Source: OCS116 cluster bacterium
Lineage (GTDB): Bacteria; Pseudomonadota; Alphaproteobacteria; Rhizobiales; OSC116
Direction of reading: 5' to 3'
DNA length: 9,595 nucleotides
Assembly: GCA_002402005.2 (NCBI GenBank)
Contig: NVUS02000310.1
Coordinates: 1-9,595, forward strand
Below the pieces are notes generated by a model that saw nothing but the letters and a program-made list of their open reading frames with translations, was not told the origin of the DNA and did no database searches. Positions 1 through 6,311 of this stretch are shown here, one piece after another; within the stretch, counting starts at the first letter, position 1, and every line of letters begins with the position of its first letter. A program made the position numbers and the translations under genes.

Positions 1-47
1 ATCTCTGAAATAAAGACAGGTGGGAACCGACGACACTGATTCTCTTT

Positions 48-781
48 ATGATGAGTGCAGCTTTCACAGGTTTTAGTCATGATTCACCTTTAGCTTTAGA
101 AATTTTGAAATTAAAGCTGGTGAAATTGCCATATTCATTGGCCCCAATGGTGGTGGCAAAACCTCATTGGTGAAAATGCTGCTCGGCCTATATCCCGCCA
201 CAGAAGGGCGTATAGAGCGCAAGGCCGGGTTGAAAATATCCTATGTGCCGCAGAAATTTGAGATCAGCCCGTTTTTACCATTGACGGTCAAAAGACTGCT
301 CAATTTTACCCAAAAATATAGTGATGCAACGCTGATTGAGGCGCTGCAAGCTACCGATTGCGATCATTTATTGTCGGCGCAAGTTAAGCAGCTTTCGGGC
401 GGTGAATTGCAGCGGGTGCTGCTGGCGCGGGCGATGATTTCCAAACCTGATATTTTGGTATTGGATGAGGCGTTGCAGGGGGTTGATCAAGCCGGTGAGG
501 TGCAACTCAATACGCTGATCAGTAGCTATTCTAAACAAAATAACACGGCAATTTTAATGGTTTCGCATGATTTACATTTGGTGATGAAATCGACCGACAA
601 AGTCTATTGCATTAACGGCCATATTTGCTGCCATGGCAAGCCCGAACAAGTGCAGCATATGGAAGAATTTAAACAGATATTTGGCTCATTGGTCGACCAT
701 TTTGCGGTTTACACCCATAAGCATGATCACAATCATCAACATCAGCACCAACATGGCGAAAATTGCGACCATGAGCATTAA
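48..781 (+). CDS. znuC: Zinc ABC transporter ATP-binding protein ZnuC, with a probable frameshift near the 5' end
   Basis: This is the cytoplasmic ATPase that powers zinc import with ZnuB and a periplasmic ZnuA (not in this window). The long frame carries the Walker A motif GPNGGGKTS (140-166), the ABC signature LSGGE (392-406), Walker B LVLDEA followed by a QGVD D-loop (455-484), and the switch histidine in VSHD (566-568). That frame has a stop at 80-82 and no start before the Walker A motif except a TTG at 167, which would remove the P-loop. In the other forward frame, 48-101 reads MMSAAFTGFSHDSPLALE, which resembles the usual ZnuC N-terminus. Joining the two frames around 101-104 gives about 244 residues, normal for the family. 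The C-terminus is histidine-rich, with nine His in the last 21 residues, as in several zinc transport proteins. Walker B is followed by Ala where Pro is usual. znuB starts 11 bases downstream. The family call is secure; the exact start and the integrity of the gene are not. Confidence 0.82.
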
Positions 782-792
782 AGGCAGTATAA

Positions 793-1602
793 ATGTTTGA
801 ATTTTTAGATGATTTTTTCATCCGTGCGTTGATTGCGGGCATTGCAGTGGCGCTAATTGCGGGGCCGTTTGGTTGTTTGTTGGCTTGGCGGCGCATGGCT
901 TTTATGGGCGAAACCATTGCCCATTCGTCACTTTTGGGCGTGGTTTTGGGGTTAATGTTAGGTATTGTGCCGCAATATGCCATCCTGTTTGTAGCGGTCA
1001 TCATGGCGGTTGTGTTGTATTTTTTAGACAAAGCCAAAGGTTTGGCGCGCGATGTGTCTTTATCGGTCATCGCCCATGGTGCATTGGGGGTTGGGCTGTT
1101 TTTAATCAGCCTTATGCCCGAAGTGCAGGTGGATTTAGAAGCTTATTTATTTGGTAGCTTATTTGCCATTGATGAGGTGGATTTGGCGATTATCTTCATC
1201 GGTGGTAGCGCGATATTTGCCACTTTACTATATTATTGGCGCAGCTTGGTGGCGGTGACCATTTCGCCAGATTTAGCCCATGCGGAGAATGTCGTGCGGC
1301 CAGAAGCTGAGTTTGTTTTTACCTTAATGGTGGCGGTTCTGGTGGCGATTACCATGAAAATTACCGGTCTTTTATTGGTCTCGGCGATATTAATCATTCC
1401 CGCCGCAGCGGCGCGGTTTATCAGCAAAAGCCCTGAGCAGATGGCGGTTTTGGCCTCTATAATTGGCATGACTTCGGTGGCGGCTGGGCTTTACATTAGC
1501 TTGTTGAATGACGTGGCGGGCAATGCGGCGATTATTGTGGTGGCCATCAGCTTGTTTGCATCTTGTTACATCGCCTCGAAACTGCTGTTTACAAACCGTT
1601 AA
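793..1602 (+). CDS. znuB: Zinc ABC transporter membrane permease ZnuB
   Basis: This is the inner-membrane permease of the zinc importer, an ABC-3 family protein. At 269 residues it is close to the family's usual length of about 260-280. The N-terminus runs from an amphipathic start (MFEFLDDFFIRAL) into the first membrane helix, then the typical stretch GCLLAWRRMAFMGETIAHSSLLG, characteristic of ZnuB/MntB-type permeases. The rest alternates hydrophobic helices with short loops and includes the Gly/Ala-rich segment LLLVSAILIIPAAAARF. An AAAGG-like ribosome-binding site lies just past the znuC stop, and the 11-base gap implies co-transcription and probably coupled translation. A manganese or iron permease of the same family is an alternative, but the His-rich tail of the partner ATPase favours zinc. 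Confidence 0.9.
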   Translation: MFEFLDDFFIRALIAGIAVALIAGPFGCLLAWRRMAFMGETIAHSSLLGVVLGLMLGIVPQYAILFVAVIMAVVLYFLDKAKGLARDVSLSVIAHGALGVGLFLISLMPEVQVDLEAYLFGSLFAIDEVDLAIIFIGGSAIFATLLYYWRSLVAVTISPDLAHAENVVRPEAEFVFTLMVAVLVAITMKITGLLLVSAILIIPAAAARFISKSPEQMAVLASIIGMTSVAAGLYISLLNDVAGNAAIIVVAISLFASCYIASKLLFTNR

Positions 1603-1618
1603 CTTAAACCCGACAAAT

Positions 1619-1649
1619 TTGATGAAAAATTTAGCTTTTATTCTATAAT
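1619..1649 (+). promoter_or_regulatory. Probable promoter of the L,D-transpeptidase gene
   Basis: A perfect TATAAT hexamer sits at 1644-1649. The best -35 candidate is TTGATG at 1619-1624, with a long 19-base spacer, so only the -10 box is strong. Transcription would begin around 1655-1660. That places the ATG at 1648, which lies inside the -10 box, upstream of the RNA, and leaves the ATG at 1675 as the natural start with a short leader. This is inference from motif matches only. Confidence 0.42.
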
Positions 1650-1674
1650 GCACCTGATGAAATGGATGGGTATT

Positions 1675-2304
1675 ATGAAAATTTTAGTGAAGATTATTCT
1701 GTCAGCTATGTTGGCGTTGTCATTTGTGCCGAGCGGATTTGCCGCCAGTCAGATTATTCATGTCGATGAGATTATTAAAAATCTATCGAAGATTAAAGCC
1801 CCGGCTAAAAAACGCTATCCCAAAAAGAAAAAAGTCAAAAAGGCCAAAAAAGTCTATGGCCCAACCAAAACCATTGTGAATTTCAGTACCAAATATAAGC
1901 CAGGTACGTTGATCATCAAAACATCTGAACGTAAAATTTATTTGGTTGGTGAATGGGGCAAAGCCATCCGTTACGGCATTGCCGTGGGCAGCACCGCTGG
2001 CCGCCAGTGGAAAGGCAAAAGCTACATTAGCCGCAAACGCCCTAACCCAACTTGGATTCCGACGGCAAGTATTTTGCGTGAAAACCCCAGAATGCCCAAA
2101 GTTTACAAACCCGGCCCACGTAACCCGTTGGGCGTACGGGCAATGAATCTTGGCGGCACACCCACCTTGCGTATTCATGGCACAAATGCCCCATGGTCGA
2201 TCGGCAAAGCCGCCTCGCATGGTTGCTATCGCATGCGCAATGAAGATGTGATTGATCTTTATAACCGGGTTAAAGTCGGCACTCAAGTTATTATCATGAG
2301 CTAA
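1675..2304 (+). CDS. Secreted L,D-transpeptidase (YkuD domain) with lysine-rich linker
   Basis: This is a periplasmic cysteine transpeptidase of the YkuD family. Members form 3-3 peptidoglycan cross-links or attach proteins to peptidoglycan; which reaction applies here cannot be told. I chose the ATG at 1675 over 1648: it gives a clean signal peptide (MKILVKIILSAMLALS, likely cut after Ala23), has GGATGGG 4 bases upstream, and follows a TATAAT box that overlaps the earlier ATG. The product has 209 residues. Residues 41-59 form a strongly basic linker with 11 Lys and 1 Arg in 19. The YkuD domain begins near residue 70 (PGTLIIKTSERKIYLV) and ends with the active site: His168 in HGT, then SHGCYRM with catalytic Cys184. 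The Tyr after Cys replaces the more usual Ile or Val. It follows znuB by 72 bases and converges on thiQ with overlapping stop codons. Similar small alphaproteobacterial proteins are often annotated ErfK/YbiS/YcfS/YnhG. Confidence 0.9.
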   Translation: MKILVKIILSAMLALSFVPSGFAASQIIHVDEIIKNLSKIKAPAKKRYPKKKKVKKAKKVYGPTKTIVNFSTKYKPGTLIIKTSERKIYLVGEWGKAIRYGIAVGSTAGRQWKGKSYISRKRPNPTWIPTASILRENPRMPKVYKPGPRNPLGVRAMNLGGTPTLRIHGTNAPWSIGKAASHGCYRMRNEDVIDLYNRVKVGTQVIIMS

Positions 2305-3008
2305 ATATTGATAAATTCATCAAGAATTGCCGGTAGATTATCTTCTGATAATTCATGTTGAATGGCGACTGTGCCATTGTCTATTAGGATTATCTCATCG
2401 GCAAAATCCAACATTTCGGTTGGGTTGTGCGATATGATCAGCACGGTTAATTTAAAATCTTTTTGAATTTTGGCGATGAGACCGCGCATTTCGAGCCGTG
2501 TTTCGGGGTCGAGTGCCGAGAAGGGTTCATCCAATAATAAAAGTGGCCGCGGATTTTGCGGGTCTTGTGCCCGTGCCAATGCGCGCGCCAAAGCGACCCG
2601 CTGAGCTTCGCCGCCCGATAGGTCTTTGGGCTTTTTTGCCTGCATGCCTGTTAAGCCGACTGAGGTGATGGCATTGTTAACCAGTTGGGTTTGTTGGCTG
2701 CTCAGTTTTAGGCTGGGGTTTAGGCCGATGGCGATGTTATCAAACATGCTTAAATGGGCAAATAAATTATGCTCTTGAAACAGACTGGTGATCGGCCTTT
2801 GGTGTGGCTCATGACTCGAAATGCTGGTTTCATTCCACAATATATCGCCCTGTGCAGGGGTTTCAAACCCGGCAATTAGGTTGAGTAAGGTAGATTTGCC
2901 ACTGCCCGAACGGCCGACTAAGGCATGAATTTGTTGGGCTTTACAATTGAGATTAAAGTCAAAATTCATTTCACCTAAATTAAGTTTCACATTGTCAATT
3001 TTTAACAT
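2301..3008 (-). CDS. thiQ: Thiamine ABC transporter ATP-binding protein ThiQ
   Basis: This is the cytoplasmic ATPase of the thiamine/thiamine-phosphate importer ThiBPQ. It has 235 residues, close to the roughly 232 of E. coli ThiQ. Visible motifs are Walker A GRSGSGKS (32-39), Q-loop Gln78 in LFQEHNLFAHL, signature LSGGE (130-134), Walker B LLLLDEP (156-162) and switch His194. The stretch RPITSLFQEHNLFAHLSMFD, followed by NIAIGLNPSLKL, is typical of ThiQ rather than of general iron or sugar ATPases. The frame is open up to 3167, but the start at 3008 is preferred: family similarity begins there and GGAGGC (3013-3018 on the plus strand as gcctcc) is well placed. It overlaps the end of thiP by 14 bases, which suggests translational coupling. 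Its stop codon overlaps that of the convergent L,D-transpeptidase gene. Confidence 0.93.
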   Translation of the reverse strand: MLKIDNVKLNLGEMNFDFNLNCKAQQIHALVGRSGSGKSTLLNLIAGFETPAQGDILWNETSISSHEPHQRPITSLFQEHNLFAHLSMFDNIAIGLNPSLKLSSQQTQLVNNAITSVGLTGMQAKKPKDLSGGEAQRVALARALARAQDPQNPRPLLLLDEPFSALDPETRLEMRGLIAKIQKDFKLTVLIISHNPTEMLDFADEIILIDNGTVAIQHELSEDNLPAILDEFINI

Positions 3009-4647
3009 ATTTGCCTCCGATAAGTCGTTCAATGGCTGCATAAAGCCCAAACGCCAGAATGACCAAGATACACGCGATGACCGCGCCATCGGCACTGCGA
3101 TAAGCGCCGATGGATTGATAAAGCAACATGGGCAGGGTGATGGTATGGTCATTGCCAAATAGTGCAATCACCCCAAAATCACCAAAGCTAATGGTGGCCG
3201 CCAGCGCAGCGGCGCGGCTTAAAGGTTGGCGCAGGGTTGGCCAATCGATAATCCGTGTGCGGTTGATGCCTTTAATGCCCAAAGATAGACAGAGTTTTTG
3301 GTGGCGCTCGGCCATGCTGTCTATCGCGGGGCTTAAGGTTTTGAGCATGTAAGGCAATGCCATTAACGCGTTGATGAATAAAATGATATGCAATCCATAA
3401 GTGAAAATATTGATATAGTTGCGCAGCAATAAAAACAGCCCCATGCCAAATACCAATGATGGTACGATGAGGATGACATTGCCGATGGAGGAAAACATAT
3501 GGTAGCCGACATTCTGGATGCCATGGTCTTTAAGCGCGCGTTTGGACAGCAATAATGACAGGGTGAAAATGCTGGCTAGGCTAGCGGCGCATAAAGCCAG
3601 AATAAAACTATTCTTGATGCTCAGCCATAATGTTGCAGACATAAGAACTGAGAAATCAGTCTGGGCAAAAGCTTTGATGAAGGTGCTGGAGAGTGGCAAT
3701 ATCAACGCTATGAAGAGAATGAGAATGACCAACGCATCGGCCAAATAAGAGGTTTTTGAACTGGCCTTTGGCCGCATGCCGCCTTTGCCCAAGGCATTGA
3801 GTAGATTGATCTGGTTGGAGAAGCGGTGCAAAAATAAAGTGAATATCAGGCAAAAACTCAATTGTAACAAAGCTAAGGATGCGCCTTTGGGCAGATCGAA
3901 ATCAAATTTCAGGCTTTGATATATTGCCACTTCTAACGTGGTGGCGCTTGGCCCGCCACCTAAAGTTAACACTGTGGCAAAGCTGGTGAAATGCAAGATG
4001 AATAAAAGTGAGGCGAGGCTGGGCAGGGATAGCCGCATGATTGGCCATTCGATACGAGTGAAGATTTGCCACTCGCTCAAACCCAATTGTTTGGATAACC
4101 GCCAATATTCGGGCGGTATATTTTCCAATTCGTTTAAAAATATCCGCGCGCTGAACGGCATATTGATAAAAATATGTGCCAACAATATGCCGGTTAAGCC
4201 ATATAAATAAGTGCTGCGTTCAAAGCCAAATAGTGTAAAAAAATCGTTGAAAATGCCTTGCCGGCCATGCACGGCTATAATGCCAAATACGCTGACCATG
4301 GTTGGCATGATAAAAGCCAAAATGAAGATTTTGAGCAGATATTGTTTGCCCCAAAATTGCCGCCTATATAAAAACCGCGCGACGGGAATGGCGATGATGA
4401 TGGCCGCAAGAGTTGAAAGTGATGCCTGCAAAAAACTAAAATAGGTGATGTGGCGGATATATTCATCGGAGATAATGTCAATAAATAGCGTGAAAAAACC
4501 AATGATGCCATGGTCGGATTGGCTGAATAAGGCGCTAAGCACCGCCACCGCCAACAGACCGATAAAGCCTAATGTAAGATAACCTGGCCACGCCAATTGC
4601 CAGTTTTTATACCATTGAAAATAAGATTTTGGTGGGACGACGCGCAT
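2995..4647 (-). CDS. thiP: Thiamine ABC transporter permease ThiP
   Basis: This is the inner-membrane permease of the thiamine importer, a fused protein with two binding-protein-dependent permease modules. At 550 residues it is slightly longer than E. coli ThiP (about 536). Both coupling (EAA-type) loops are visible: the first around ALENIPPEYWRLSKQLGLSE, the second around MAERHQKLCLSLGIKG. Further ThiP-like segments are ATVLTLGGGPSATTLEVAIY in the first half and, near the C-terminus, FGDFGVIALFGNDHTITLP followed by QSIGAYRSADGAV. Many strongly hydrophobic helices are spread over the length. A short AGG lies 5 bases before the ATG. The next gene upstream is an unrelated regulator 40 bases away; the usual thiB (periplasmic thiamine-binding protein) is absent, and I see no THI-box-like element in the gap. 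A ferric-iron FbpB-type permease has a similar layout, but the C-terminal motifs favour ThiP. Confidence 0.92.
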   Translation of the reverse strand: MRVVPPKSYFQWYKNWQLAWPGYLTLGFIGLLAVAVLSALFSQSDHGIIGFFTLFIDIISDEYIRHITYFSFLQASLSTLAAIIIAIPVARFLYRRQFWGKQYLLKIFILAFIMPTMVSVFGIIAVHGRQGIFNDFFTLFGFERSTYLYGLTGILLAHIFINMPFSARIFLNELENIPPEYWRLSKQLGLSEWQIFTRIEWPIMRLSLPSLASLLFILHFTSFATVLTLGGGPSATTLEVAIYQSLKFDFDLPKGASLALLQLSFCLIFTLFLHRFSNQINLLNALGKGGMRPKASSKTSYLADALVILILFIALILPLSSTFIKAFAQTDFSVLMSATLWLSIKNSFILALCAASLASIFTLSLLLSKRALKDHGIQNVGYHMFSSIGNVILIVPSLVFGMGLFLLLRNYINIFTYGLHIILFINALMALPYMLKTLSPAIDSMAERHQKLCLSLGIKGINRTRIIDWPTLRQPLSRAAALAATISFGDFGVIALFGNDHTITLPMLLYQSIGAYRSADGAVIACILVILAFGLYAAIERLIGGKYVKN

Positions 4648-4687
4648 AATGGCCTAAAAAGAGTGCATGATGCCGGCATGTTAGCAT

Positions 4688-5488
4688 TTAAAATCTAGCA
4701 AGTAGATTAAAAAAATCTCGCGTCCGCTGATCTCTTGGCATTAAGTTTGTGATGGTCATTTTGTGGTTGTTTAAATCTTTTGAATTGAAGATAAAACTAG
4801 TTTGAGTTTCTTCAAGACTAATTCTATAAATGTCTTTTTTAAAATTTAATTTGGTGATTAAATTTTCGACTTTTTTGGCACTGCTGCCCTGCATGCGCTG
4901 TAATTCATCCGGAGGTAAAAGTTCGAATATTTTGTCAATTCTGGTCTGTAGTCTTGGGTTGTTATCATGGTTGCGTTCAACCAAATTTACCGCCACCTGT
5001 GGCCAATTGGTTATGTATTTTTTAAAATCTTCATCCAGCAGAATAAGTTCAATTAAATTCGGCGCTTCGTTGATTAAACGTTCGGCCTGTTCTTCATCCA
5101 TACCTAGTAGCCATACAAATAATTTGGTGCTGGCCATATTGCCTTTGACAATGGTCATGCTTTCATCGAGCAGCATGGAAGGGTAGGGTGAGGCGGCATC
5201 GAGTAAATGACTGATATTAGACCATGTGTAATTATACTCAGTGTCCAATGTATGTTCGAATTTTTGGTCGTCTAAATTGGCTTCTCGCCAAAATTTCTTA
5301 CTCTCTGGGGTGGTTAACTCCAGCGCATTTTGCAATTTGTAAAGATTGTCCTCGTCAGGATGGACTTGGCCATTCTCTATCGCTCGCAGGTGATTGATCA
5401 CAATGCCAGTTTTTACGTTTAGCTCCAAAAAATTGCACCGCTTGCTTAGCCGCATTTTTTTGAGCATAGCTCCGAATTTACTACTCAT
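4688..5488 (-). CDS. XRE-family regulator with MmyB-like ligand-binding domain
   Basis: This is a 266-residue cytoplasmic DNA-binding protein. Residues 6-60 form a helix-turn-helix of the XRE/Cro type: FGAMLKKMRLSKRCNFLELN, then GIVINHLRAIENGQVHPDEDNL with the usual Glu-Asn-Gly turn. Residues from about 98 to the end resemble the MmyB-like regulator ligand-binding domain, a PAS-like fold; the segment PYPSMLLDESMTIVKGNMAS matches its characteristic 'P-x-hydrophobic-LD' strand. Ligand and targets are unknown. The gene is noticeably more AT-rich than thiP and the ccm genes, which may indicate a different history. It lies 102 bases after ccmG and 40 bases before thiP, all on the same strand, so it could be read from the ccm operon, from its own promoter in 5489-5590, or both. 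The ribosome-binding site is weak (GGTAA). Function beyond 'regulator' is inference. Confidence 0.78.
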   Translation of the reverse strand: MSSKFGAMLKKMRLSKRCNFLELNVKTGIVINHLRAIENGQVHPDEDNLYKLQNALELTTPESKKFWREANLDDQKFEHTLDTEYNYTWSNISHLLDAASPYPSMLLDESMTIVKGNMASTKLFVWLLGMDEEQAERLINEAPNLIELILLDEDFKKYITNWPQVAVNLVERNHDNNPRLQTRIDKIFELLPPDELQRMQGSSAKKVENLITKLNFKKDIYRISLEETQTSFIFNSKDLNNHKMTITNLMPRDQRTRDFFNLLARF

Positions 5489-5590
5489 TTTATTACCATA
5501 TTTGAGCTCTTATACTTGAGAAAGACTTGCATGTTTCACAAGAATACAGCTCCCCCTCTATATTAATAGCCGGATGGTAAATTATATTGG

Positions 5591-6145
5591 TTAATTTATG
5601 GTTGATTTAAGTTGTTTTGCCGCTGTATATTGTTTGACAAAATTCTCAAAGCCTTCGCCAGCCAAAATCGGGCCAATTTGTTTGTAGCGGATGATGCCAT
5701 TTGGGTCGATGATAAAACTTTCTGGCAAAAGGCGTACGCCAAAATCTATCGCCACCCGGCCGGATGTATTGGTGCCAATGGCGGTGTAAACATTGCCGTA
5801 TTTGGCTAAAAATTCCAACGCATTTTCATCATTGTCTTTGTGGTTAATGCCGTAAATTTTAATGCCCATGGCTTTGAGTTTGTCCAGCTCGATATGCTCA
5901 GCACGGCAAGCCACGCACCATGAAGCCCAAAAATTAACCACCACCAACTCACCTTTTAGGTCGGCGGCGTTAAATGTTGGTAAGTCGCCCAAAGCATCTA
6001 GCTCAAATTGCGGCATGGGTTTTTCGATCAACACAGAAGGTATGTATGATGGGTCTTCGCCACTCAGCCGGTAAAGAAATGTGGCTGCCAAGCCAATGAA
6101 TATGATGACCGGAATGAGCCGCCAAAATTTAAAATTATTTTTCAT
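5591..6145 (-). CDS. ccmG: Cytochrome c biogenesis thiol:disulfide oxidoreductase CcmG/DsbE
   Basis: This is a membrane-anchored periplasmic thioredoxin-like protein that helps keep apocytochrome c haem-binding cysteines reduced before haem ligation. It has 184 residues, the usual length. An N-terminal anchor spans residues 9-26 (RLIPVIIFIGLAATFLYR). The thioredoxin domain follows, with active site WCVAC (Cys77, Cys80) and the cis-proline Pro141 in LLPESF, then FIIDPNGIIRYKQIG, very close to other CcmG proteins. The residue before the second Cys is Ala, where most alphaproteobacterial homologues have Pro (CVPC or CAPC), and the segment before the cis-Pro is LL rather than GA/GV. Its start lies inside the end of ccmD (11-base overlap), making it the last gene of the ccmABCDG run. 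Confidence 0.94.
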   Translation of the reverse strand: MKNNFKFWRLIPVIIFIGLAATFLYRLSGEDPSYIPSVLIEKPMPQFELDALGDLPTFNAADLKGELVVVNFWASWCVACRAEHIELDKLKAMGIKIYGINHKDNDENALEFLAKYGNVYTAIGTNTSGRVAIDFGVRLLPESFIIDPNGIIRYKQIGPILAGEGFENFVKQYTAAKQLKSTIN

Positions 6146-6311
6146 TTTGCGCCGTATTTTTTGCTTGTTTTTCGAGCCGTTTCAACCGTGCGCGTTGTTT
6201 TTGGCTATTGACCAAAATATAGGCGGTGAGGCCGAGCACGCCAATGCTGACCACCACATAAACACCGGTGACATAATGTGGAAATTCGGTAAAGTTTAAA
6301 AATTCCATCAT
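6135..6311 (-). CDS. ccmD: Haem exporter small subunit CcmD
   Basis: This small gene encodes 58 residues. The sequence begins MMEFLNFTEFPHYVTGVYVV, contains one membrane helix (about residues 14-34), and ends in a basic, charged tail (KQRARLKRLEKQAKN). This single-helix-plus-basic-tail form is typical of CcmD, which joins CcmABC and is needed to release haem-loaded CcmE. Identification rests on position between ccmC and ccmG, size and topology, because CcmD sequences are poorly conserved. The first ATG (6311) overlaps the ccmC stop in an ATGA arrangement, and a second in-frame ATG follows immediately (6308). The 3' end overlaps ccmG by 11 bases, so ccmC-ccmD-ccmG are very probably translationally coupled. 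Confidence 0.88.
   Translation of the reverse strand: MMEFLNFTEFPHYVTGVYVVVSIGVLGLTAYILVNSQKQRARLKRLEKQAKNTAQNEK

Noticed and set aside
97..107. Programmed -1 ribosomal frameshift in znuC
   Set aside because: The A/T-rich run at the junction does not fit an X-XXY-YYZ slippery heptamer in the upstream frame, residues appear to be missing at the join, and I see no stimulating stem; a deletion or sequence error is simpler.
1613..1635. AAATTT...AAATTT repeat after znuB as a terminator
   Set aside because: The stem would be six A-T pairs only, with no GC and no clear T-run; it is too weak to call.
3009..3167. N-terminal extension of thiQ to an upstream start at 3167
   Set aside because: The extra 53 residues overlap the end of thiP in another frame and do not resemble ThiQ. 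Similarity starts at the ATG at 3008, which has GGAGGC upstream.
4662..4690. ATGCCGGCAT palindrome (4670-4679) after the regulator gene as a terminator
   Set aside because: The self-complementary 10-mer has no proper loop, outer pairing is only a few bases, and the T-run on the minus strand is several bases away and overlaps the thiP ribosome-binding area.
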